From: an uncultured Bdellovibrionales bacterium
Lineage (GTDB): Bacteria; Bdellovibrionota; Bdellovibrionia; Bdellovibrionales; UBA1609
Length of the DNA: 64,000 nucleotides
Assembly: GCA_938002015.1 (NCBI GenBank)
Contig: CALLAU010000054.1
Span: 23,091-87,090, forward strand
Direction of reading: 5' to 3'
The notes under the pieces were generated by a model. That model searched no databases and was not told the DNA's origin. It saw nothing but the letters and a program-made list of their open reading frames with translations. Position numbers and translations under genes: made by a program. This document shows positions 16,365 to 24,635 of the stretch, piece by piece; position 1 is the stretch's first letter; each line of letters opens with the position of its first letter.

Positions 16365-16886
16365 TTAGTTTAAATCTTCTCTTTCAGTACAAGTGATAGC
16401 ATCACCAACATTATAATGCTCAGATTCATCTAAGGTTTGATTATAGTTATCAAGCAGGTAATTAAATTGCAGTCCACCACCACTCATCTGCATCTCATAA
16501 TTATGACCATTTCCATCTGTACCAATGTACTCAAAACTAATATAAACTTCTGAACCGTCACCATACTCAGCAAAGTATATATAATCATCACCATCTCCAG
16601 AAAAACCAAAATTTATAGCATCTTCACTTGAAGACATTCTTGCTAAGACAGCTCCAATTCCACCAAAATAATCAGGGTCATTTTGATCAACAGAGCCATA
16701 GTTGTTCCAAAGAACAAACTCTTGTCTCCCGTTATTTACATGATCACTTCTTACTGCAGTAAAAATAACTCGGTCATCTATATCAATAGTACTCACGTTA
16801 CACTCCATTAAAAAATCAATCACAGTACTTGCTTGAGTTGTATAGCTCAAAAGCATCACCAACATTCCACATACATATTTTCTCAT
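16365..16886 (-). CDS. Secreted protein of unknown function
   Basis: These 173 residues have a Sec signal peptide (MRKYVCGMLVMLLSYTTQA) and no lipobox at the cleavage site. The mature part (about 150 residues) is acidic and aromatic, beta-rich, with two Cys (one near the start, MECNVS; one near the end, ITCTERE) that may form a disulfide tying the ends together. Acidic runs such as GDGDDY recall Ca2+-binding loops but are not a proper EF-hand. No family recognised. It lies 48 bases upstream of the basic lipoprotein. Confidence 0.65.
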   Translation of the reverse strand: MRKYVCGMLVMLLSYTTQASTVIDFLMECNVSTIDIDDRVIFTAVRSDHVNNGRQEFVLWNNYGSVDQNDPDYFGGIGAVLARMSSSEDAINFGFSGDGDDYIYFAEYGDGSEVYISFEYIGTDGNGHNYEMQMSGGGLQFNYLLDNYNQTLDESEHYNVGDAITCTEREDLN

Positions 16887-17300
16887 CTTACGTTCTCCTT
16901 CAAATTTAGTACGTTTATATTTTTTATATTTATTTATATCAAATTCACTTTTAAGCCCTAAATGCTGCTCTATGAACCTTTCATATTCAAAACACGGCAG
17001 GACATAAAAAGTTTCGAAAAGAGATACTTTTTACTCCTAAAGGCTCTAGATTACATCTGAGTCAAATTTACTGAATCACCATTACTTTTCAAAATTAAAG
17101 CCAGTTTCTTAAGGCTTTAAATAGGATTTAAGGAAGAGTTTTGTGTAAGCGATACAAAGTGGGTACTTAACTTTGTACTCACCTTATTATGAAGAAAATT
17201 TATTCTAAAATACGCTAGACGGACCACAGACGGCCCCACCCTAAATCAGGTCCGCTCTGAGAGCTCAAGCACTTTGCATTAACAATTAATAATTTAAATT
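16887..17300. other. Gene-free stretch before the second toxin-antitoxin locus
   Basis: No gene is visible. It holds two hairpin-forming repeats: TACAAAGT/ACTTTGTA at 17153-17177 and a smaller CGGACC/GGTCCG (17220-17225 and 17249-17254) in a locally GC-rich patch. The latter could be part of a small RNA, but nothing else supports one. Confidence 0.4.
17153..17177. repeat. Perfect 8-bp hairpin
   Basis: TACAAAGT (17153-17160) and ACTTTGTA (17170-17177) are exact reverse complements with a 9-base loop. No T-run follows on either strand, so it is not a standard terminator. Confidence 0.5.
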
Positions 17301-17330
17301 ATTGGCAGTTCTGCCAATTTATGGTATCAT
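17301..17330 (+). promoter_or_regulatory. Promoter with palindromic operator of the second toxin-antitoxin locus
   Basis: TTGGCA (17302-17307), a 17-base spacer and TATCAT (17325-17330) form a good sigma70 promoter. The perfect palindrome ATTGGCAG-TT-CTGCCAAT (17301-17318) covers the -35, a position where the HTH antitoxin would block RNA polymerase. A start about seven bases past the -10 (near 17337) would fall inside the GGAGG at 17334-17338, leaving a very short leader. Confidence 0.7.
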
Positions 17331-17346
17331 AACGGAGGTTGCTGTT

Positions 17347-17481
17347 TTGAATAAAGCATTAAAGAGACCACCAGGTCTTACTAGTGCCGTAACACTAATA
17401 ACATTTAATGGAGTTAAATATAGTTTTTTAGAGATTGATCTTAAACATGTAAATAAAGGTGAAAGGTTACAGTTCAAGTGA
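17347..17481 (+). pseudogene. N-terminal piece of a frame-split toxin gene
   Basis: TTG at 17347, eight bases after GGAGG, opens a 44-residue frame (MNKALKRPPGLTSAVTLITF...EIDLKHVNKGERLQFK). It ends in TGA at 17479-17481. The last residues DLKHVNK run into the +1 frame at V-KGYSSSDVCLIV of the next ORF (overlap 17459-17481), and together they read like one small toxin of about 120 residues. This is either a broken toxin, a sequencing error, or a programmed +1 frameshift. Alternatively it is a separate small coupled ORF. Unusual TTG start. Confidence 0.4.
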
Positions 17482-17710
17482 TGTTTGTTTAATAGTTAAG
17501 AGTATTATTAATAACACCAACATTACATTACATGAAAAAATAACTTTTAATCAAAACATCACCTGTGATTACTTCGCTGCTAATGGAATTTTTAAAGAAT
17601 TTTACTATAAGGTTGTGTTTTGTATCTGCTCTGACAAACCTAGCACCATAGGTGTGATAACTCTATATAGAAATAAAGAGAATAGGAGACTAAAAAATGA
17701 ACCCTTATGA
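17459..17710 (+). CDS. DUF4258-like toxin candidate (C-terminal part or short form)
   Basis: This 83-residue frame starts with GTG at 17459 inside the preceding ORF. KGYSSSDVCLIVKSI followed by beta strands and the ending YKVVFCICSDKPSTIGVITL-YRN resembles the layout of DUF4258 small RNase-like proteins (helix with S/DD-I/V, then strands ending in VIT-x-YR). In-frame TAA lies four codons upstream of the GTG, so this frame cannot be extended without a frameshift. It overlaps the antitoxin start by 14 bases, a typical toxin-antitoxin coupling. The toxin assignment rests on gene order plus this weak resemblance. Confidence 0.45.
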   Translation: MKGYSSSDVCLIVKSIINNTNITLHEKITFNQNITCDYFAANGIFKEFYYKVVFCICSDKPSTIGVITLYRNKENRRLKNEPL

Positions 17711-17999
17711 TATTGATCCAAATTCTATAAAAGACTCCACAGAAGTCACAGACAAAGTAACACTTCTTAAGATCCAGCTCACTGCTAACATTGTAAATAA
17801 TTTTAGGCACCTTCCTCAAAAAGAGCTCTGTCAGCTTACTGGTCTTGATAAAGCAGATGTCTCAAGGCTCTTAGTAGCTGATTATCAGAGGTTTTCTATA
17901 AAAAGACTTATAAATCTAAATCAAAAACTTGGCTTTAACATAGAAATTAAAATCACCAAGAATAAAGATTTTAAACTTACCACCAATAAAAAGAATTAG
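17697..17999 (+). CDS. HTH antitoxin-like transcriptional regulator
   Basis: These 100 residues carry an XRE-type HTH in residues 35-80: LPQKELCQLTGLDKADVSRL is the helix-turn-helix and FSIKRLINLNQKLGFNIEI the following helix and strand. It is the same class as HigA-like antitoxins paired with RelE/HigB or DUF4258-type toxins. The basic C-terminus (ITKNKDFKLTTNKKN) may wrap the toxin or DNA. It overlaps the upstream frame by 14 bases. The palindrome at 17301-17318 is the probable binding site. Confidence 0.75.
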   Translation: MNPYDIDPNSIKDSTEVTDKVTLLKIQLTANIVNNFRHLPQKELCQLTGLDKADVSRLLVADYQRFSIKRLINLNQKLGFNIEIKITKNKDFKLTTNKKN

Positions 18000-18014
18000 T
18001 ATGTAAAGTCTCTA

Positions 18015-18893
18015 CTACTTCTTAGATTTTTTCCACCTTCTATGAACCCACATCCACTCTCCAGGTCGTTTTGAGATCTTTGTCTCAAGCCAATCGTTAT
18101 AAACTTGGGTCATATGAGCAATGTTTTCTTTATCCGTTTCATATTTCTTTTCAAAAGGAATCTCATCTTCAAAGTCTACTACTGTTTTATCGTTTTCTCT
18201 AAACATATTAACAGGCATAACAAGAGCATTGTTTTTTAGAGCAAAACTTGCAAGTGAGGGGTTTGTATAAGTTGGAAGACCTAAAAAGGTTGATTCTACA
18301 CCTTTAGGTGGGTGTCTAAATTGGTCATGAATAAAAATAAGTGGAGCCCTTTTTTTCATAGCCTCAATGATTTGAGTTAAAGCTTGAGCTGGAGGAATAT
18401 GTATAAGGCCTGCAACTTCTCTTAAATCAAAAAGGAAAGAATCTAAAAAAGCATTACCTACTCTCTTAGCTATAAGGTGAAGCTGATAACCTTCATAACA
18501 GACTCTTGAGAGTATGATCTCACCGTTAGCAAGGTGCCCAGTAAAGAGAAAAACTGGCCGCTCCCCTTTAAGAGCTTCATCAAGTTTTTGAGAGTTTCTA
18601 ACTTCAGTATGCTTATAAAGGTGTTTTTTATTAAAAGCCTGATAGGAGTACTCAAAAATCACTAAAATAAGATTATAAAAAGAATCAAAAACTATTTTTC
18701 TAGCTTCTTTTTTAGAGATCTTTGGAAAAACCTTTTGAACTTGCCTAGTTGTTTCCTTAACTCTTAGTCTTAAAATATAAAACCAAAAGCAAGTCCATAA
18801 ATAAACCATCAGTCTTTTTAAAGGCCTTGGAAGAATAAAAAATGGAAAAAGAACAACCTTATGAATAAGTCTTGGTTTTTTAGTTTCTGCCAT
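18015..18893 (-). CDS. Lipid A biosynthesis (LpxL/LpxM-like) acyltransferase
   Basis: These 292 residues belong to the HtrB/LpxL family. There is an amphipathic/hydrophobic N-terminus (RPLKRLMVYLWTCFWFYILR), catalytic HxxxxE in TGHLANGEI (His and Glu of the charge relay), FIHDQFRHPPKGVESTFLGL as the second conserved block, and a Trp-rich C-terminus WMWVHRRWK that matches the family's WxHRRW(K/R). Such enzymes add secondary acyl chains to lipid A at the inner membrane using acyl-ACP. The donor chain length is not readable. The presence of this gene supports an LPS-bearing Gram-negative. Confidence 0.88.
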   Translation of the reverse strand: MAETKKPRLIHKVVLFPFFILPRPLKRLMVYLWTCFWFYILRLRVKETTRQVQKVFPKISKKEARKIVFDSFYNLILVIFEYSYQAFNKKHLYKHTEVRNSQKLDEALKGERPVFLFTGHLANGEIILSRVCYEGYQLHLIAKRVGNAFLDSFLFDLREVAGLIHIPPAQALTQIIEAMKKRAPLIFIHDQFRHPPKGVESTFLGLPTYTNPSLASFALKNNALVMPVNMFRENDKTVVDFEDEIPFEKKYETDKENIAHMTQVYNDWLETKISKRPGEWMWVHRRWKKSKK

Positions 18894-18963
18894 AATGTAA
18901 ATGTTTTAGATGAGGTTTAAGGACATGAGAAGCTTTTAAATACAAATCTGCCTTTATATAGAG

Positions 18964-20853
18964 CTACTTCTTATCATTTTGTATAATATGAAGGATTTTT
19001 TCTGCTAAATCCAGGCTTCCACCAGTCTCAGCTTTAATTTGTTCAACCGTGATTTTTGACCAATTCTTTTGAGTCTTTAAAAACTCTATGAGTCTTTCAT
19101 GCCTTTTTGGCCCCATACCTTGAAGCCCTGTTAGAGCACTCTCAAGCGTTGCTTTTTCTCTTAAAGACCTATGAAAACTTATTGCAAACCTATGAGCTTC
19201 ATCTCTTATATGAGTTAATACCCGAAGGGCTTCTGAGTGGTTTTTAAAGGTAACATGGTTTTGCCTTCCTTTTATAAAAAAACGCTCTTGAGTTCTTGCT
19301 ACTTCTTTATCAGAAAACTCTCCCTTAGTTCTTGCTTTTGCAATACCAACAACAGGAATATCTTCTCTGCCAAGATCTTTTAAAGCTTCAAGAGCTTTAG
19401 AGAGCTGCCCCTTACCACCATCTATCATAATAAGTTGAGGGTCTTGATACTCATTATGAGCTAAGCGCCTAGAAAGCACTTCTTTCATACTTGCAAAATC
19501 ATCTGGCCCTACAACAGTCTTAATTTTATACTTTCTGTAATCTTCTGGACTTGGAAGGCCTCCTTGAAAAACCACCTGGCTAGCAACGGACTGATCACCT
19601 TGAAAATTTGAAATATCAAAGCACTCAATTCTTTCAGGAAGATCGTTTAAACCAAATTTTTCTTTAATTTCTTCTAAAGCATTTTGTTTAGCTTCTGATT
19701 TTGTAACAAATTTTTCTAGTTTTTCTTTAGCATTTTTTCTAGCAACTTCTAACACGTCATTTGATTCAAGGTCAGCAACATGACTCACCCTCACATCAAC
19801 TCCTTTTCTTTCAGTAACTACAGCTGAAAAAAGTTTTGTTAGATCCTTTCCTAGGTCAACATCAACTAAAATTTCATCAGGAACAAAGTTATCAATATAG
19901 TACTGGTTCATAAAAGAGATCACTCGATCCCTTAAGCCCTGATCCTCTGCACTCATTTGAAGTCGACTTAAGAAGTGATAGTTTTGTCCTAAAACCCTTC
20001 CTGCTCGCACGTGAATCATAGACACTACAGAGCCTCTTTCATCATCCTCAACAACAACAATATCTCTATCTATTGTGTCTTGAGATATAACCCTTTGCTT
20101 TTCTAAAATAAGGTCTGCAGCTTTCATTTGATCCCTGTAGGAAGCCGCTTCTTCATATTCTTGATTATCTGAGGCTATAAGCATTTTAGCAGCAATTTCA
20201 TCAACTATTTCATTTGATTTTCCACTTAAAAAATCAACTGCTTTATAAACGTTTTTTAAATAATCTTCTTTTGAAATAAGATTTACACAAGGAGCTGTAC
20301 ACCTTTTTATTTCATAGCTTAAACAAGCTCTTTTTCTAGCCTTCATAAAACCATTTGTACAATCTCTTATTTTATAAAGACCATTTAAAAACTTAATGGT
20401 TTCTCTTACTAAGTAACCAGAAGTAAAAGGTCCAAAGTAGATGTCTTTTCCAGGCTTTACCCTTCTTTCAACATACAGTCTTGGGTAATCTGCAGAAAGA
20501 GAGCATTTAATATATGGATAAGCCTTATCATCTTTTAATCTAATATTATATCTAGGCTTATGCTTTTTAATAAGTGAGGCCTCTAAAAGAAAAGCTTCAA
20601 CCTCAGTATGTGTGACCATATAATCAATCTTTACAATTTGTTTTATAAGATGTTTTAAACGGTTAGGCCTTCCTTTTTGTTTTACAAAATAAGACTTAAC
20701 CCTGTTTCTTAAGACCTTAGCTTTTCCAATATATATTATAACCCCTGCTTCATTTTTCATGATGTATACACCAGGGTCTTTAGGCATCAAGTTAGCTTGC
20801 TCTTTTGGCTCTATAAAGTCTTCTTGCTGATGCTGTTTTTTAAAATCGCTCAT
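18964..20853 (-). CDS. uvrC: Excinuclease ABC subunit C
   Basis: These 629 residues give the full UvrC order: GIY-YIG nuclease domain at 25-105 (DPGVYIMKNEAGVIIYIGKA) for the 3' incision, a Cys-containing segment (TNGFMKARKRACLSYEIKRC), the UVR motif near 215-240 (NQEYEEAASYRDQM) that contacts UvrB, the RNase H-like 5' nuclease domain (IECFDISNFQG, MIDGGKGQL), and C-terminal helix-hairpin-helix repeats (LTGLQGMGPKRHERLIEF). It acts with UvrB in nucleotide excision repair. It follows uvrB by 19 bases, so the two form an operon. Confidence 0.97.
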   Translation of the reverse strand: MSDFKKQHQQEDFIEPKEQANLMPKDPGVYIMKNEAGVIIYIGKAKVLRNRVKSYFVKQKGRPNRLKHLIKQIVKIDYMVTHTEVEAFLLEASLIKKHKPRYNIRLKDDKAYPYIKCSLSADYPRLYVERRVKPGKDIYFGPFTSGYLVRETIKFLNGLYKIRDCTNGFMKARKRACLSYEIKRCTAPCVNLISKEDYLKNVYKAVDFLSGKSNEIVDEIAAKMLIASDNQEYEEAASYRDQMKAADLILEKQRVISQDTIDRDIVVVEDDERGSVVSMIHVRAGRVLGQNYHFLSRLQMSAEDQGLRDRVISFMNQYYIDNFVPDEILVDVDLGKDLTKLFSAVVTERKGVDVRVSHVADLESNDVLEVARKNAKEKLEKFVTKSEAKQNALEEIKEKFGLNDLPERIECFDISNFQGDQSVASQVVFQGGLPSPEDYRKYKIKTVVGPDDFASMKEVLSRRLAHNEYQDPQLIMIDGGKGQLSKALEALKDLGREDIPVVGIAKARTKGEFSDKEVARTQERFFIKGRQNHVTFKNHSEALRVLTHIRDEAHRFAISFHRSLREKATLESALTGLQGMGPKRHERLIEFLKTQKNWSKITVEQIKAETGGSLDLAEKILHIIQNDKK

Positions 20854-20872
20854 CTTCTTTTTAAGCTTAATC

Positions 20873-22879
20873 TTATTTCATCTCAAGATCTACAAGCTGT
20901 AGTCTTTTAATTTCATCTCTAATACGAGCAGCTTCCTCAAAATCTAAATCTTTTGCAGCTTTCTTCATTTTCTTTTTTAATTTTTCAATTTCTTTTTCTA
21001 AACCACCAGGTTTTTTAGAGTACTCAGCAACCTTATCTCTAACCTGGAGTATTCCAAGCTCTAAGTCCTCACCATATTGATCAACATAAATTTCAGTTAA
21101 ACCTGAAGCAAAATTCTTTTTTATAGTGGTTGGAGTAATATTATTATCTTTATTATACTTTTCTTGGATTGCTCTTCTTCTATCTGTTTCAAAGATCGCT
21201 TTTTTCATTGAATCAGTTTCTCTATCAGCAAAAAGTATCACTCTACCTTCTACATTTCTTGCAGCACGCCCAATTGTTTGAATAAGTGATCTTTCAGATC
21301 GCAAGAAACCCTCTTTATCAGCATCAAGTATCCCAACAAGGGCTACTTCTGGTAAATCAAGACCTTCTCTTAAAAGGTTAATACCAACTAAAACATCAAA
21401 CACACCTAGTCTTAAATCTCTTAAGATGTCCGATCTTTCCATAGTTTTTATATCACTATGAAGGTATTTTACATTTAAACCCATTTTTGAGTAATACTGA
21501 GTAAGGTCTTCTGCACTTCTTTTTGTAAGTGTTGTTACTAAGACTCTAAAACCTTTTTCAATTGTTTTCTTTATTTCTACTAAAAGACTATCTACCTGAT
21601 TTTTGGCCGGCATGATTTCAATTTCTGGATCAGTAAGACCAGTTGGCCTAATGATTTGCTCTGAGATAAGCCCTTGTGACTCTTTAAGCTCATAATTACC
21701 AGGTGTTGCTGAAACGTATAAAACTTTTCCTGTGAATTGATCAAATTCTTCAAAATTAAGTGGTCTATTATCAAGAGCTGAAGGAAGTCTAAAAGCATGC
21801 TCAACTAAGTTAAGCTTTCTAGCCCTATCTCCTTTATACATACCTCCAATTTGAGGAACTGTAACATGGCTTTCATCAATAATAGTTAAGTAGTCTTTTG
21901 GAAAATACTCTAAAAGTGTTGGAGGTGCATCTCCAGGGCTTCTCCCTGTTAAATACCTTGAGTAGTTTTCTATTCCAGGACAAAACCCTAACTCTTCAAT
22001 AAGTTCTAAATCATAAAGCGTTCTTTTCTCAATTCTTTCAGCTTCATTTAAAAGAAATTCAGATTTATAATGCTCAATTCTTTCTCTAAGCTCTTCTCTA
22101 ACATTTATAACTGTGTCTTTTAAAATATTTTGAGAAGTCACATAATGACTCCCAGGAAATATCGTAGCTGCTTCAACTCTTTCTAAGGTTTTTCCTCTAA
22201 TTGGGTCTATCCAAGAAATTTGCTCTACAAAGTTTCCAAAAAACTCAACTCTTAAAGCTCTTTCATCTTCATAAGTTGGATGGATATCAACTGTATCTCC
22301 CCTAACTCTAAAGGTTCCTCTATGAAAATCTACATCACTTCTTCCATATTGAATCTTAATAAGCTCTCTAAGTAATTGATCTCTGTTTAGCTCTTCATTA
22401 GATTTTATCTCAATACTCATTCCTTCATAGGAATCTGGAGAACCTAAACCATAAATACATGAAACAGAACTTACTATGATCACATCTTTTCTTGAAAAAA
22501 GAGCTTGAGTAGCAGAGTGCCTCATTCTATCTATTTGATCATTAATAGCTGAGTCTTTTTCAATAAAAGTATCTGTTGAAACCACGTAAGCTTCTGGTTG
22601 ATAGTAATCATAAAAAGAAACAAAATACTCCACAGCATTTTGAGGAAAGAAAGATTTCATTTCTGCAAAGAGCTGAGCTGCAAGAGTTTTATTTGGAGCC
22701 AGCACTAAAGCTGGAACATTTAAATTATTAATGATGTGAGCCATTGAAAACGTCTTACCTGAGCCTGTCACACCAAGAAGGGTTTGCTTTCTTAAACCCT
22801 CTTCATACCTTTGAGTGATTTCAGATATAGCTCGTGGCTGGTCCCCTGCAGGCTTAAAATCTGTGGTGAGCTTAAACAT
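20873..22879 (-). CDS. uvrB: Excinuclease ABC subunit B
   Basis: These 668 residues make a complete UvrB helicase: Walker A GVTGSGKTFSMAH near 36-48, the beta-hairpin YYQPEAYVVSTDTFIEKD, DESHVTVPQIGGMYKGDRAR, the motif VI region QTIGRAARNVEGRVI, and a C-terminal UVR motif DLDFEEAARIRDEIKRL for contact with UvrC. It loads on damaged DNA after UvrA and positions UvrC. uvrA is not in the window. Divergent from the 22897 gene, with the intervening DNA carrying the repeats at 22949-22994. Confidence 0.98.
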   Translation of the reverse strand: MFKLTTDFKPAGDQPRAISEITQRYEEGLRKQTLLGVTGSGKTFSMAHIINNLNVPALVLAPNKTLAAQLFAEMKSFFPQNAVEYFVSFYDYYQPEAYVVSTDTFIEKDSAINDQIDRMRHSATQALFSRKDVIIVSSVSCIYGLGSPDSYEGMSIEIKSNEELNRDQLLRELIKIQYGRSDVDFHRGTFRVRGDTVDIHPTYEDERALRVEFFGNFVEQISWIDPIRGKTLERVEAATIFPGSHYVTSQNILKDTVINVREELRERIEHYKSEFLLNEAERIEKRTLYDLELIEELGFCPGIENYSRYLTGRSPGDAPPTLLEYFPKDYLTIIDESHVTVPQIGGMYKGDRARKLNLVEHAFRLPSALDNRPLNFEEFDQFTGKVLYVSATPGNYELKESQGLISEQIIRPTGLTDPEIEIMPAKNQVDSLLVEIKKTIEKGFRVLVTTLTKRSAEDLTQYYSKMGLNVKYLHSDIKTMERSDILRDLRLGVFDVLVGINLLREGLDLPEVALVGILDADKEGFLRSERSLIQTIGRAARNVEGRVILFADRETDSMKKAIFETDRRRAIQEKYNKDNNITPTTIKKNFASGLTEIYVDQYGEDLELGILQVRDKVAEYSKKPGGLEKEIEKLKKKMKKAAKDLDFEEAARIRDEIKRLQLVDLEMK

Positions 22880-22896
22880 AATGAAATGGAGTCTAA

Positions 22897-24363
22897 ATGC
22901 ATTCTAGTTACGCCTCAAGCAGGTTTTCTCGACTATTCTGTAGCAGTCTGCAAAATAGTCATAACCAAAATGCAAAACAGTGCAAAATAGTCATGTTTAA
23001 TTCGATAAATTCCACTTTCTGCCTCAAAACAAAACATTATCAAGTCCAAGGTCTAGGTTGTCGATACATACATATGTCAGCTTTAAAACTTGAAGAGCTT
23101 TACCGCATGCTCACACTATCTGCAGTTGAAGAAGAAATTTATATGAACTGCTGGCAAAGAACTCAAAACCCTGAAGTTGGATCAAATGAAATCAACTGGC
23201 TCTCAAATATTTTAATGAATGAGCCCATGTTTAACGCTTACTCAAAGGAAACAAAACAAGAGCTTTTTGAAAAAACACTAAAAGCCTATAATCAAATTTC
23301 CTTTATTGATAATAGAGGAAAACCTTTAAATCCATATATTGGACTTTTCCTTTGTCTTGATCTCACCTCTGCTATTGAAAACCCAGAAGATTTTATAAAT
23401 GAAAAACTCTCCTCAGTCGTAGTGTATAATAGCGAAGATATTCGAAAACTTGATAAAGAAGGAGGACTACTTTTTTCTAGAGGCACTCAAGTTTTTATAG
23501 ATTTCTTACATTACTCAATTCACCTTATTAAGTATTATGATGAACTCTTTAGTCAGTCTTTTGAAAATCCTTTAAAAGACATGCAACCCAAAGTAAGTAT
23601 TGATAACATCAATGATATACCAAAAGCAGATCTTAACCATCTAAAAAAGTATATTAAAAACGCCAAAGAACGCGTAAAACAAGTCAAAGATAAGAGAAAT
23701 AAAGTTGATAAAATACTTGCTTGGACTGAAAAGCTCAGTCTTAAACCTCAGTTAAATAAAGCTACTAAAATGCAGCTCTTAAGCTTAATCAGCTCATTAA
23801 ATGCAGAGCTTAGCCAAGAAGAAGTTAAACACCCAAAAAGTCTCTTCTTATCAAAAGAAGAATTAACAGAATTTGAGAACTTAAGCTTAAAAGAAGGTGT
23901 TATCACAGCTTTTTCAAATATTCCCTACAGCGGCCTTACAAAAGAAATTGTTGATTGTATCAATAGCTGTAAATCAGATGCTGAATATAGTGTTCATATT
24001 TCACTTCCACGTTATTTAAAAGACATTAGTATAGAAAACAGTAATGTTTTCATTCACGAGATTTCACATCTCATTGATCAAGAACTTAAAGAAACCCATT
24101 CAGGTGTTTTTAACTGGGCAAGTAAATTAGAATCTATGAAGCAAGAAGGTGTAGATAACCACTTAAGTGATTACGCTCTTAAAGATAAAAAAGAGCTTTT
24201 CTCTGTTTGTGTTGAACACTACACTCAAGATCCAAAAAAGTTTGAAGACAAGCACCCTTCCATATTTTTAAAACTTAAAGAGCTCATACATTCAAATTCT
24301 TGCTCAAGAAATAAAATCTCAGACCTCACTTCAGAATTTATTAAAAAGTCTTACCTAAGTTAA
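22897..24363 (+). CDS. HExxH-motif (zincin-like) protein of unknown function
   Basis: This frame gives up to 488 residues. The start at 22897 has GGAG five bases upstream, but the first 59 residues are Ser/Asn/Cys-rich and unlike the rest, and direct DNA repeats lie in them. ATG 23074 (MSALKLEELYRMLTLSAVEE) is a credible alternative that leaves about 195 bases for the divergent promoters. The centre is helical and charged. HEISH (His387-Glu-x-x-His391 counted from 22897), in NVFIHEISHLIDQEL, followed by KKELFSVCVEHY with a possible third ligand Glu, is a zinc-peptidase signature. No signal peptide, so cytoplasmic or secreted by another route. Substrate unknown. Confidence 0.6.
   Translation: MHSSYASSRFSRLFCSSLQNSHNQNAKQCKIVMFNSINSTFCLKTKHYQVQGLGCRYIHMSALKLEELYRMLTLSAVEEEIYMNCWQRTQNPEVGSNEINWLSNILMNEPMFNAYSKETKQELFEKTLKAYNQISFIDNRGKPLNPYIGLFLCLDLTSAIENPEDFINEKLSSVVVYNSEDIRKLDKEGGLLFSRGTQVFIDFLHYSIHLIKYYDELFSQSFENPLKDMQPKVSIDNINDIPKADLNHLKKYIKNAKERVKQVKDKRNKVDKILAWTEKLSLKPQLNKATKMQLLSLISSLNAELSQEEVKHPKSLFLSKEELTEFENLSLKEGVITAFSNIPYSGLTKEIVDCINSCKSDAEYSVHISLPRYLKDISIENSNVFIHEISHLIDQELKETHSGVFNWASKLESMKQEGVDNHLSDYALKDKKELFSVCVEHYTQDPKKFEDKHPSIFLKLKELIHSNSCSRNKISDLTSEFIKKSYLS
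22949..22994. repeat. Direct repeats in the uvrB upstream region
   Basis: TGCAAAATAGTCAT occurs exactly at 22949-22962 and 22981-22994, 32 bases apart (about three helical turns), with a partial TGCAAAACAG between them at 22971-22980. GACTATTCTG at 22931-22940 is a near inverted copy of CAAAATAGTC. The placement 50-115 bases before uvrB suggests regulator sites. Confidence 0.5.
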
Positions 24364-24635
24364 ATTAAATCAAAAAAGATCTTTTAAGGTTTAAGACCAT
24401 CTCTATCTAGTCTCAATCATGATAATTTAAAACCAAAACAGATCACCTAACAATGTATCCCCTAAAGCACTCTTCTCAAAAATTAGAGTTTTTAAAGTTT
24501 TGTAGTGACAATCTGCGCGCCCTTTAGACAGTTTAAATATGCTCTTCTGCCTATTACTTGTTTTTAGCATCAGTTTTTAAGGAATAAGGGTTGCATATCT
24601 ATCAAGCTAAAGCTTTATAATATGGAGGGCTTTGT

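Noticed and set aside
22880..22996. Classic LexA box in front of uvrB
   Set aside because: Neither CTG-N10-CAG in good form nor TTAC-N3-GTAA was found; the repeats there have another sequence.
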